64,000 nucleotides of DNA, from contig CAYOLG010000004.1 in the NCBI GenBank assembly GCA_964404745.1, positions 1 to 64,000 on the forward strand, written 5' to 3'. The notes below the pieces were generated by a model. That model was not told where the DNA came from. It was given only the letters and a program-made list of their open reading frames with translations, and made no database searches. Both the position numbers and the translations under genes were made by a program. This document shows positions 8,954-18,600 of this stretch, one piece after another. The stretch is from Pelagisphaera sp964404745. Lineage in GTDB: Bacteria; Verrucomicrobiota; Verrucomicrobiia; Opitutales; Opitutaceae. Within the stretch, counting starts at the first letter, position 1, and every line of letters begins with the position of its first letter.

Positions 8954-9161
8954 AGGGCTGAGATCGGGACGTACTAAGCCATCATCGCCCCCAATCCTTC
9001 CTGATGTCAATGCATCGGCGCAAGTCGAAGTGGGTGTCCCGCAATCGCATTTCGAATGCGTTGCATGTGGAAAGGGGCATCCAGCCGTTTTGAGAGCGCT
9101 TCATCCTCGCGCCCGATTGGAGACAGTCAGCCCCAATATTCGATGCGCAGCGCCCGCCCTA

Positions 9162-9713
9162 TTAAGAAACCGTTACCGGGCTTTCGTCCCGCTTACCCGC
9201 CTTGTTCATGGTGCTGGTAGCATTCCTGAAAAGCTCTCTTTGGGAGTTCCAGATTCCAATTCGGTTGTCCTTTGCGTTTTTCTCAGCCACGAGCATGGCC
9301 TCTTGAAAGCCGACCCCCATGGCCGAGTAACGGGCGTACCCTTTGCGGAGCATGAGCTCGTTCACTGATTCGCCACCCAAAGCGTAGAGCCTCACATATC
9401 GGCTATTCTGATACTCCTTGAGAATTTCCATGTTGAAGAAAAAACCCTTGGCGACCGTCTCGATCATCCACTTTCCGTCGCTGGTAGACTTCGCGTCTCC
9501 CGGCGGATATGCGATGCCTGCCAAGACAACCTCGTTCTCTTTCCCTTCTTCTAGCACCCGAACCCGAGTCCCGTCGATAACGTCTAGAACTTTAACCCGA
9601 ACGCTGCGCTTTTCGTTGAGGCTTTGCATAACGAAAAACAAGGAGCCTATCCCCAATGCCAATGTCGCTAGAATTCCGAAAACCATCGATCCAATTTGCC
9701 GTCCAATCTTCAC
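9162..9713 (-). CDS. Membrane-anchored SNase-like (thermonuclease fold) protein
   Basis: A 183-residue protein with one N-terminal transmembrane segment (residues about 9-30, MVFGILATLALGIGSLFFVM) and a staphylococcal-nuclease-like domain from residue 38: VKVLDVIDGTRVRV, then a VVLAGIAYPPG segment, RYVRLYALGG, and the typical ending SVNELMLRKGYARY, A(x)nAK and GIWN. In active nucleases the second strand ends with a catalytic Arg and is followed by TPE; here these positions read VVLAG and YPPG, so Arg35 and Glu43 equivalents seem absent. It is probably a non-catalytic or altered SNase domain facing the periplasm. GTG 9713 is used as start because it keeps the basic residues before the membrane segment; ATG 9686 is possible. 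Confidence 0.7.
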   Translation of the reverse strand: MKIGRQIGSMVFGILATLALGIGSLFFVMQSLNEKRSVRVKVLDVIDGTRVRVLEEGKENEVVLAGIAYPPGDAKSTSDGKWMIETVAKGFFFNMEILKEYQNSRYVRLYALGGESVNELMLRKGYARYSAMGVGFQEAMLVAEKNAKDNRIGIWNSQRELFRNATSTMNKAGKRDESPVTVS

Positions 9714-9831
9714 TAGGATAATTCGGATTTCGAGCCTGCCGGTTTAGCCATTCTCTACATTGCGGGCGATTTTCGCATTTTTTAGAAACTAGAGCCGCCG
9801 CTTCAAGGGCTCCATCCCTGTAATAAGATTC

Positions 9832-10953
9832 CTAGGACAGGAAAAACGCTTCCAATATCTTCAAAGATCGCTCCATTTCGCCCTCCTCTATGTACTCATC
9901 GACTTTGTGGGCTTGATCGATGTCACCCGGTCCAAAAACCACTGTCGGAATGCCCGCGCTTGCGTAGGCCACGCCATTCGTCATGAAGGGAGCCTCGCCA
10001 AAAGCGGTGGCATCAAACCCAGAATCGCGAGAGCTCTTGGCTAGGGCTTGAGGAAACCAATGCCCATTATCCGTATTTAAGGAGGGTCGTTCAAGCACCG
10101 TAGATAGGCTCGCCCCCAATTCCGTTTTGGCGATCATTTCGATCGCCTCCCGCGCCTCCTCCATGTCCTCGGAAACGCCAAGTCGGCGATCCAGATCTAT
10201 CGAACACCTGTCCGGTACAATGTTGAAACCGATTCCTCCAGAAATCCGTCCGATATTCAGACTGCCTCGGTCCATAGGTTCTCGATTCTCTTCCCGGGAA
10301 AGCATCTCTGCCAGTCGTTCCAGCTTTTCCACTAATCGGGCGATTTTGTAAATGGCGTTCTTCCCGAGATGGGGAGTCGAGCCGTGAGCAGCCTTGCCTT
10401 TAGCCTCCACCGTATAACGACAAGCTCCCTTGTGCTTGGTTATAATGCAGCTTCGCGTCGGTTCGCCGGTTAAAGCGCCTCGAATATCGTAGCGGCTCTT
10501 TAACTCCGCTAGCTGGTAAGCGCCCAGTTGGGCAGCTTCTTCGTCGACAGTCGCCGCAAACACCAAACTATGGTTCAGATCGCTTTCATTCTCTTGGCAA
10601 AGCTGCGCTAGCAACAGGAAGGTCGCCAAACTCGCCTTCGTATCGCAGGAGCCACGCCCGTACCACTTTCCCTCCCGGCATTCTAGTTCGTAAGGATCTC
10701 CAAGAGCCCATCCATCAACGCCAACTGTATCCATATGAGCTTCTACAAGCACCGAAGGCAAGTCCTTGGGCCCAATACGGGCTACCACGTTGCGTCTTCC
10801 GGGAAGAACCTCCTGACAAAGGAATTCGATTCCTTTGTCGGAAAGCCATTCCCTAACAAATGCCTCCACATCCTTTTCGCCCGGGCCTCCGTAAACCGGA
10901 TTGACGCTGGGTATGGAGACCAGTTTTTCCAGCAGTTCAATGCATTCGCTCAT
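9832..10953 (-). CDS. M20 family deacylase (ArgE/DapE-like)
   Basis: A 373-residue zinc metallopeptidase of the M20 family. Metal-binding segments are visible: VEAHMDTVG (first His and its Asp), GRGSCDTKAS (bridging Asp), TVDEEAA (catalytic and metal Glu pair) and, near the C-terminus, a GPGDIDQAHKVDEYIE segment with the last metal His. The middle holds the dimerisation lid (KGKAAHGSTPHLGKNAI). The arrangement fits acetylornithine deacetylase or succinyl-diaminopimelate desuccinylase, but substrate choice cannot be read from sequence alone. I chose ATG 10953 because the reading frame upstream of it (to 11013) lacks family character and AGGG lies just before this ATG. Monocistronic on the minus strand. 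Confidence 0.85.
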   Translation of the reverse strand: MSECIELLEKLVSIPSVNPVYGGPGEKDVEAFVREWLSDKGIEFLCQEVLPGRRNVVARIGPKDLPSVLVEAHMDTVGVDGWALGDPYELECREGKWYGRGSCDTKASLATFLLLAQLCQENESDLNHSLVFAATVDEEAAQLGAYQLAELKSRYDIRGALTGEPTRSCIITKHKGACRYTVEAKGKAAHGSTPHLGKNAIYKIARLVEKLERLAEMLSREENREPMDRGSLNIGRISGGIGFNIVPDRCSIDLDRRLGVSEDMEEAREAIEMIAKTELGASLSTVLERPSLNTDNGHWFPQALAKSSRDSGFDATAFGEAPFMTNGVAYASAGIPTVVFGPGDIDQAHKVDEYIEEGEMERSLKILEAFFLS

Positions 10954-11100
10954 AGCCCTACATTCCCATCCCATACCGCGAAAAGGCAATGGCCGAGCTC
11001 GGATTTCTCGCATATTCGTTGCGAGGAATGCGAGCTATACTGAAAAAACGCCTTTGATTCTATTTTAACCAAGTTCTGAAGATATGTCATCTACCAGCGA

Positions 11101-12288
11101 TTGACAGACCTTTTTTCCAGACTAATTTCTGCATCGATGGCTTGGAGAATCGACCAATACGTTGTTAAGGGAGAGATTCACAACCGTGCGCCAGGAGAAG
11201 TCACTGGCCTCATCTGGCTAAAGGGTCTCAACCGGCCTCTGGAATTGAAACTCAAGGGAAATTGCTACCGCGATTTGGCGGGGGCAAAACTTGTATTCGA
11301 AAACCAAAAACCGACCGAAGGAGACTACTCGGGCCTCGACGTCTTCCAAGATGGTGTAGTTGGAGACATGACGGCTTCCAAGAAAGTCAAGATTCCGGTC
11401 GATACCGATGAATTAATCGGCGAACACGGCAAAGACAGGAGGAGCCCCTACATTATTGGAAATTGTCTCTACCTTGAATGGTTTAGTGAACGCAACGGGC
11501 GTGTGCTAATCGAGACAACAGATTTCGAATGGCAAGTCTCTTTGCCGAGCTGGACGCTTTCGGAAACCGACGAGGTCGATCAACGGCTGAAAAACCAGCA
11601 AGCGATGTTCGAGTTCATGGGCAACTTGTCTCAAGCGATAGAGGACGACAACGAAGATGATATCCCTGCAACGGAAGAAATGAACGAATTTCAGTGGGAA
11701 GCCTTCTTGCAAAAGTCGGACGCCCGCAGCGACATGCTGCTCGAGCTCTTCGAGAAATACGGTGACGACCCCAAGTGCGAGGAGCTAGTAGCTGAGGCGA
11801 TGGGCTGGGAAATCGAGAACGTTGACTACCCGGATGTTGAACCGGATGAATGGGAAGCCCAAACCGAGGACAGCCTATTTCAAGAGGGAGAGGGCGATCC
11901 TGAAGAGTATCTTCCAAATCATCCTCTAATTTCCGAGATGATGGATATTACGTCGCGCATCTTCTTCGAAACGGAATCTAGAAAACTGCTGAACGACGAG
12001 GATAGCAACCCGTGGAATCAGCTCTTGTGGCATTCTCAAATGACCGTAAGCAAACTGATCGGGGCCTTGGAGGAAGTCGCTAGTGGCGTCGATCCGGAGC
12101 CCGGTTTCGTGGTCGCGACCTTGAAGCGCTCTCTACATCTTTTGCACCTGACTATTTCCACCTTGGAAGCGGCTCGATCGCTTCAGACTAAACACGAGAA
12201 TTGGCAGCTAGAAATTCGACGTTCCCTCTTTAGGGTACGTGAAACGATTCTCGATTTGATGCAAACCTATCGCCGCAACGGGACGTAA
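11101..12288 (+). CDS. Hypothetical protein with acidic central region
   Basis: I do not recognise this 395-residue protein. The N-terminal 150 residues alternate polar and hydrophobic residues as in a beta-rich domain (WRIDQYVVKGEI, VTGLIWLKGLNRPLELKLKG, CLYLEWFSERNGRVLIETTDFEW). Residues about 165-285 are strongly acidic (EDDNEDDIPATEE, DYPDVEPDEWEAQTED), and residues 285-395 are helical with conserved-looking hydrophobic heptads. There is no signal peptide or membrane segment, so it is probably cytoplasmic. The frame opens at TTG 11101; ATG 11137 (residue 13, MAWRIDQY) is an equally plausible start, and neither has a clear ribosome binding site. A terminator-like hairpin follows at 12400. 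Confidence 0.7.
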   Translation: MTDLFSRLISASMAWRIDQYVVKGEIHNRAPGEVTGLIWLKGLNRPLELKLKGNCYRDLAGAKLVFENQKPTEGDYSGLDVFQDGVVGDMTASKKVKIPVDTDELIGEHGKDRRSPYIIGNCLYLEWFSERNGRVLIETTDFEWQVSLPSWTLSETDEVDQRLKNQQAMFEFMGNLSQAIEDDNEDDIPATEEMNEFQWEAFLQKSDARSDMLLELFEKYGDDPKCEELVAEAMGWEIENVDYPDVEPDEWEAQTEDSLFQEGEGDPEEYLPNHPLISEMMDITSRIFFETESRKLLNDEDSNPWNQLLWHSQMTVSKLIGALEEVASGVDPEPGFVVATLKRSLHLLHLTISTLEAARSLQTKHENWQLEIRRSLFRVRETILDLMQTYRRNGT

Positions 12289-12399
12289 ACGCAAGGCGCT
12301 CCTAGCCAGTCCCCAATATTTTCATTTCTGGTGGCGGGCGATCTCACGTCTACGTACCGCTCCGCGCCTACGCGTCAACTTAACTGGTATATGCTAATA

Positions 12400-12422
12400 A
12401 AACCCGCCCAGAGGTCGGGTTT
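12400..12422. terminator. Terminator hairpin between convergent genes
   Basis: AAACCCG-(9 nt)-CGGGTTT inverted repeat in the space between the hypothetical gene ending at 12288 and the GGT gene ending at 12467. A-rich left and T-rich right flanks make it plausible as a bidirectional intrinsic terminator, although the T-tract is short. Confidence 0.6.
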
Positions 12423-12466
12423 CACCCTTGAACTCTATGCAAAAAGGTGGAGTTCGAGGAACCTTA

Positions 12467-14146
12467 TCAATAGCCTACCGCCTGGCCATCTTTACGGCTT
12501 TCGGATGCTCCAGTGTAGACTCCCGAGGTCGGGTTTCGCCAAATCCCCTGATATCCCCCGAATAAGCCTTTTCCCGAAGCCATATCGATACGATGGCCCA
12601 TCCCAGCTAATTCGGTTCGAACAGTTTCGCTAAATCCATTTTCTAGATACACGATTCCTCCATTCGTCATTTCAAGGGGGGAGCCGAATGGTTGCGAAGA
12701 ACCTGCATGGTTAACGCGCGGGGCATCTCCCGCCTCCTGCAGATTCATCCCAAAATCCTTCATATTGACGATTACTTGGACATGGCCCTGGGGCTGCATG
12801 CTCCCTCCCATTACGCCAAAGGCCATCAGCGGCTTTCCGCCCTCCGTTATAAACGCCGGAATAATGGTATGAAAAGGGCGCTTGCCAGGCTGGTACTCGT
12901 TTGCATGACCCTCTACGAAATTGAAAGACGCCCCCCGATTCTGAAAACCGAACCCGAGTTGCGGCACGCATACGCCCGAACCAATTCCGATGAAGTTACT
13001 TTGTATCAAAGAAACCATCATTCCTCTCGAGTCCGCTGCGCAGAGATATACTGTATCGCCTCTTTCCAGTACTCCCGGGCAGTATTGGCGAGACGATCTC
13101 TGTAAATCGATCAGCGAGCGCTTCTTAGACGCGTAGTCTTTGGATAATAGCATTTCCACCGGCGCATCAGAAAAGTCGGGATCCGCATAGAATTTAGCCC
13201 GATCTTCGTACGCCAGTTTCTTGGCCTCGATAAATGCGTGCAGATGCCGAGTAGTTCCAAATCCGTAGTCGGCCAGCCCATACCCTTCGAGGATATTTAG
13301 CATTTGCAGGGCCGCTATTCCCTGGCCATTCGGCGGCAATTCCCATACATCCCAGCCCCGATAATTCGCGCAGACCGGTTCAACCCAAGACCCACGATGA
13401 TTAGCCAGGTCTTCGTATGACAAAAATGCCCCAATTTCTCTCATGTAAGCATCGATCGCTTTCGCAATCGACCCCTCGTAAAACGCGTCCCGGCCATCTT
13501 CGGAAATCAGCGCCAAGGTCTCGCCGAGAGCCGGGTTCTTCCAGATGTCGCCTTTTCTCGGGCAGCTTTCGCCTGGAGCGAATGTATCCAATAAACCGGG
13601 AGATTGCCTCGGGTTCTCTTTCCGGGATGCTATCTCTCTCCCCCAGGATCTGGCAATAATCTCCGGGACTGGATGGCCATCAAAAGCGTATGCGATCGTC
13701 GGCTTTAGGATTCTCTCCATTGGAAGACTTCCATATTCATCATGGAGCTGATACCAGCCATCCACACAACCAGGAGTGGAAATGGAGAATCTGCCAAACA
13801 GGGGAATCTCTTCCGATATCCCCTCGCGAGCAAAAACGTCTTTGGTGAGATTCATCGGAGATCGGCCGCTCCCATTAAACCCCCGCAAGCATTCGAGCTC
13901 AGGATCCCAAACGATGGCAAAAAGGTCGCCGCCTATTCCATTGCTAACGGGCTCCATCAATCCAAGAGCGGCATTGGCGCCTATGGCGGCATCCATTGCC
14001 GAGCCTCCGTCCTTGAGAATGTCCAAACCGACCTGAGACGCCAAAGGATGGCTTGTCGCCACCATTCCATGACTAGCAAGCACCTCAGAACGGGAGGTTG
14101 GCCTCCCTCCTTCTGAAGGATTCCCCGGCGTCAATTCTCTATCCAT
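12467..14146 (-). CDS. ggt: Gamma-glutamyltransferase
   Basis: A 559-residue member of the Ntn-hydrolase gamma-glutamyltransferase family, which cleaves or transfers gamma-glutamyl groups from glutathione and related peptides. The early GGSAMDAAIGANAALGLMEP and NGIGGDLFAI blocks and the substrate-binding Arg in FNGSGRSP are present. The self-cleavage and catalytic threonine is in ERGDTVYLCAADSRG, followed by SLIQSNF; the C-terminal subunit includes FGVMGGSMQPQGHVQ. No signal peptide is visible, unlike E. coli Ggt, so it may be cytoplasmic. ATG 14146 is chosen as start: it overlaps the upstream dipeptidase gene by 8 nt (ATGGATAG), giving translational coupling, whereas the frame opening at 14206 would overlap by 68 nt. 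Confidence 0.92.
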   Translation of the reverse strand: MDRELTPGNPSEGGRPTSRSEVLASHGMVATSHPLASQVGLDILKDGGSAMDAAIGANAALGLMEPVSNGIGGDLFAIVWDPELECLRGFNGSGRSPMNLTKDVFAREGISEEIPLFGRFSISTPGCVDGWYQLHDEYGSLPMERILKPTIAYAFDGHPVPEIIARSWGREIASRKENPRQSPGLLDTFAPGESCPRKGDIWKNPALGETLALISEDGRDAFYEGSIAKAIDAYMREIGAFLSYEDLANHRGSWVEPVCANYRGWDVWELPPNGQGIAALQMLNILEGYGLADYGFGTTRHLHAFIEAKKLAYEDRAKFYADPDFSDAPVEMLLSKDYASKKRSLIDLQRSSRQYCPGVLERGDTVYLCAADSRGMMVSLIQSNFIGIGSGVCVPQLGFGFQNRGASFNFVEGHANEYQPGKRPFHTIIPAFITEGGKPLMAFGVMGGSMQPQGHVQVIVNMKDFGMNLQEAGDAPRVNHAGSSQPFGSPLEMTNGGIVYLENGFSETVRTELAGMGHRIDMASGKGLFGGYQGIWRNPTSGVYTGASESRKDGQAVGY

Positions 14147-15515
14147 GCCGAGCAATCGAAAGGAGAATCTTCTTGGAGGCTTGGATACCTCGATTGAGGA
14201 CCTCAAGATTCATGCTTTCGTTGGGAGCGTGCAAATTGTCTTCGGGGAGAAAGAGGCCGATCATAACGGAATCAAGACCAAGAACGCTTTTAAAATCGGC
14301 GATAATGGGGATGCTTCCACCTTCCCTAAGATAGAGGGGCGGACGCCCAAATGCCTCACTGATTGCCTGAGTCGAAGCTTCAAATGCGTTTGTCAATCGG
14401 CCTGGCATATCCTCAGGAGAATTTGGCCTGCCCGGAGGCGTGACGAGGTAGGGAGCACCTTGATGACCCATTTCGACCTTCACCGAAACGCCCTTAGGGG
14501 CTCGATCCAATACGGCCTGCTTAACCCGCTCTCCAATCGTCTTGGGATCCTGATTCCCCACGAGCCGACAAGAGATCTTAGTCATCGTCTTGGACGGAAC
14601 AATCGTTTTGCTGCCTTCTCCTTGGTAGCCCCCGCCAATTCCATTGAACTCTAGCGTGGGAAGATAACGCGTCGCTTCAAATGGCGTGTATCCCGTTAAC
14701 GGATGCAAAGCTTCCACTCCCAGTGTCTCTCTGTAGACCGCCTCATCAGCTCCCAACTTGGCGAGTTCATCCCGCTCCCAATCTTCCACATCCGTCACGC
14801 CTTCGTAGAAACCATCGATCGTTACCCGATTGTTTTCATCGTGGAGCGAAGCACAAATCTCGCACAGGGCCTGGACCGGGTTGTAAACGGCTCCCCCATG
14901 AAGCCCCGAATGCAAGTCGGATCTCGGTCCCTCCACCTCTAAATCCATAACGACTATGCCTCTCAGTCCTACCGTTACAACGACCTGGTCTTTCGAGGGA
15001 CTCAAGGTATCGGAAAGCAAGACTAGGTCCACATCTGCAAACGCGTCTTTGCTCGATTCCAAAAACGGTCTTAGGCTTGGGCTTCCGATTTCTTCCTCCC
15101 CCTCGATCAGAAAGGTGATTCTCAAAGGCAATTCCGGATTCTCCTCCAAAGCCTGCGCAACAGCCGCAATATGGGCCATTTGAGGGCCCTTGTTGTCCGC
15201 AGCCCCTCTAGCGAAAATCCGACCATCTTTGACAATGGGATCAAAGGGGTCGCTATTCCATTTTTCGAGGGGATCGGCTGGTTGCACATCGTAGTGCCCG
15301 TAAATGAGCACGTGCGGCCATTCCGGATTGCCCTCCCTACGAGCGAGAACGATCGGGTGCAGTTCCGTATCCACCACTTCAACACTCAGACCAATATCGC
15401 TAAAAAGGCTCTCTAAGAATCGTCGCGACCCTTCCATGCCTTCCTTAAACTTAGAGTCCGTGGACACGCTCGGACAACGCAAATGGTCTTTCAATTTCTC
15501 GACAGGATCGAACAT
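14139..15515 (-). CDS. M20 family dipeptidase
   Basis: A 458-residue M20 metallopeptidase of the carnosinase/PepV-like dipeptidase branch, longer than ArgE/DapE. Metal-site segments: YGHYDVQP (first His and Asp), RGAADNKGP (bridging Asp), EGEEEIGSP (catalytic and metal Glu) and, at the end, the His of LPEDNLHAPNE. A SDLHSGLHGG segment marks the lid domain. It hydrolyses short peptides in the cytoplasm. The gene is upstream of and overlaps ggt, so the pair probably works together: GGT releases dipeptides such as Cys-Gly from glutathione-like peptides and this enzyme splits them. Confidence 0.9.
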   Translation of the reverse strand: MFDPVEKLKDHLRCPSVSTDSKFKEGMEGSRRFLESLFSDIGLSVEVVDTELHPIVLARREGNPEWPHVLIYGHYDVQPADPLEKWNSDPFDPIVKDGRIFARGAADNKGPQMAHIAAVAQALEENPELPLRITFLIEGEEEIGSPSLRPFLESSKDAFADVDLVLLSDTLSPSKDQVVVTVGLRGIVVMDLEVEGPRSDLHSGLHGGAVYNPVQALCEICASLHDENNRVTIDGFYEGVTDVEDWERDELAKLGADEAVYRETLGVEALHPLTGYTPFEATRYLPTLEFNGIGGGYQGEGSKTIVPSKTMTKISCRLVGNQDPKTIGERVKQAVLDRAPKGVSVKVEMGHQGAPYLVTPPGRPNSPEDMPGRLTNAFEASTQAISEAFGRPPLYLREGGSIPIIADFKSVLGLDSVMIGLFLPEDNLHAPNESMNLEVLNRGIQASKKILLSIARHG

Positions 15516-15673
15516 GCAGCCGATCCAAAATCAAGAAAATCGGATTGGCAATTTTATACCACTGGAGAAATAGGAGGAGATTCCCGCAAATCAGATCCAG
15601 AGTGCCTTGACTCTTTCCCTCACCCCAACTTCATTCCCCAACTCGGTTGCAAATCGCCGTACGCATTTATTCC

Positions 15674-18600
15674 ATGAAAAAACTCCTTGCCGCCAATAGA
15701 AGCGAAATCGCTGTCCGCATTTTCCGCAGCGCCACTGAACTGGGTTGCCGTACCGTCGCCTTGTACGCCCATGAGGACCGATTCGGCGTTCATCGATTCA
15801 AGGCCGACGAAGCCTACCTGCTAGCTCGCGGGAAAGGTCCGGTCGCGGCTTACCTCGACATAGAGACCATCATCGACATCGCTAAGGACAACAACGTCGA
15901 TCTCATCCATCCCGGCTACGGATTCTTATCGGAAAATGCCGAATTCGCTCAGGCTTGCGAAGACAATGGCATCACTTTCGTTGGACCCAACCCAAAGATT
16001 CTCAAGCGAATGGGCGATAAAATCGAAGCCCGTAAGATCGCCGAAAAGGCCAACGTTCCCACCCTTCCCGGCACTCAAGATCCCGTATCGGATCCGAGGG
16101 AGGCACGTAAGATCGCTAAGAAGATCGGATTTCCTTTGATTATCAAAGCCGCCTTCGGTGGAGGCGGTCGAGGCATGCGAGTCGTTAACGACCCCAAAGA
16201 TTTGAATTCCTTCCTCGAAGAAGCTCAAGGCGAAGCCCAGCGGGCCTTCGGCAACCCTTCCGTATTTCTCGAGCGCTACATTAAGAGAGCCAAACACATC
16301 GAAGTGCAAATCCTCGGGGACAAGCACGGGAACGTCGTCCATCTGCACGAACGGGATTGCTCCGTTCAACGCCGCCACCAGAAGGTCATCGAAATAGCCC
16401 CCTCGGTCGGCCTGCCTGAAAAGGTTCGAAAGGAACTCTGCGAAGCCGCGGTAAACATCGCCCAATCCATCGGCTACTACAACGCAGGCACTGTGGAATT
16501 CCTGCTCGACCAAGACAGCCATGACTGGTTCTTCATCGAGATGAATCCACGTATCCAGGTGGAGCATACAGTTACGGAAGTTATTACAGGCATCGATATC
16601 GTCAGAGCCCAGATTCTTATAGCTCAGGGCCGTTCCCTTCACGGCAAGGAAATCGGCATTCCCAAGCAAAGTGCTATTACGCGAAACGGCGTAGCCATAC
16701 AAGCTCGCATTACCACCGAAGACCCCGAGAGGAACTTCGCCCCTGACTACGGCAAAATCGTCAACTACCGAAGCGCCGCAGGATTCGGAATACGCTTGGA
16801 CGGAGCCATGGGAGACACGGGTTCCGTAATTACGCCTTATTACGACTCGCTTTTGGTCAAGCTTACCGCATCCGCCCAAACCTTCGAGCTCGCCATCCAA
16901 AGAATGGTTCGCGCCTTGAACGAGATGCGAATCCGCGGAGTAAAGACGAATATTCCTTTTATCGAGAATGTAATTACGCACCCCATTTTCGAGGCGGGAG
17001 AGGCAACCACCACTCTGATCGATACAACACCCGAGCTATTCAAATTCAAGCGGCGACACGACCGGGCCACGAAACTTCTGAAATTGCTGGGCAACACCAT
17101 AGTGAATGGGAACGATCAGGTAAAAGGCCGACCGGTCCCGGATATGAACCTGCCCGTTATCGTTCCTCCGCATGACCACACCACGAAACTTCCCAAGGGC
17201 ACAAAAGACTATCTCGATAAGCATGGGCCTGAGAAATTCGCGGAGTGGACGCGCAATCAGAAGCGCCTTCTCATCACCGATACGACGATGCGAGATGCCC
17301 ATCAATCGCTGCTGGCAGCCCGCATGCGCAGCTATGACCAACTGCAAGTGGCGGATGCTATCGCCTTCAGGGGCAGCGAGCTGTATTCCCTCGAATGCTG
17401 GGGAGGAGCTACCTTCGACACCACCATGCGATTCCTCTACGAGAATCCCTTCAAACGGCTTCGCCGCTTGCGGGAACGCATCCCGAACATCTGCTTTCAG
17501 ATGCTCCTTCGCGGCGCCAATGGCGTCGGGTACTCGAATTATCCCGACAATGTAATTCGCGGTCTCGTCAAGCATTCGGCTGAAGCGGGCATGGATATAT
17601 TCCGCATTTTCGATTCGCTCAATTATCTGCCGAATCTCAGGGTCGCCATGAAAGCCGTGCGCGAAGACACGAATTCGGTATGCGAAGGCACCATTTGCTA
17701 TACTGGAGACATCCTAGACCCTGAACGCGATAAGTATACGCTTCAATACTACGTCGACATGGCTAAGGAGCTTGTTAAAATGGGGGCTCATATCATCGCC
17801 ATCAAAGACATGTCCGGGCTCTGCACTCCCCATGCCGCTTTCAAACTGGTAAAAACGCTACGCTCGGAAATCGGAACGCCCATTCATTTCCATACGCACG
17901 ATTCTTCAGGGATAGCCGGAGCTTCCGTTATCAAGGCGGCAGAAGCCGGAGCCGACATAGCTGACTTAGCTGTGTCGTCTCTGTCGGGGCTGACCTCGCA
18001 GCCGAACTTGAATTCCATTGTCAAAGCCCTCAAAGGTAATCCGCGCAACACCGGTCTAGATTTGGAGTTCTTCAATGAACTGTCTATCTACTGGGAGGCC
18101 GTGCGCCAATTCTACGGACCTTTTGACACCAGCCCAAAGTTCGGAAGCGCCGAAGTTTACACTCACGAGATGCCAGGCGGCCAATACACAAATCTCCGCG
18201 AACAAGCCCGTCAATTAGGGCTTGGCTCGCGATGGACAGAGGTCGTGCGCTATTATCACGGCGTCAATGAATTGCTCGGGGATATCGTCAAAGTCACCCC
18301 TTCAAGCAAAGTTGTGGGCGACCTGGCCATGTTTTTGCTCACGAAAGGGGTGGAGCCCGAGGACCTCGTAAACCTCGAGCCAGGTACCGCTTTCCCCGAA
18401 TCCGTGGTCGACATGCTGTCCGGTGGACTCGGACAACCGATTGGAGGCTGGCCCAAGAAAGTTCAGAGGGTCGTGCTTGGCGACCGCAAACCCTTCCGAG
18501 GACGTCCCGGCAGCCGGGCCAAGAAGATTGACCTGGAGGCGACTCGAAAAGAGGTATCCGAGAAGTTCAAACGGAACATAGATGACGACGATCTCTACTC

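Noticed and set aside
15926..16981. Minus-strand frame of 351 codons opposite pyc
   Set aside because: Antisense to the biotin carboxylase domain, which is fully conserved.
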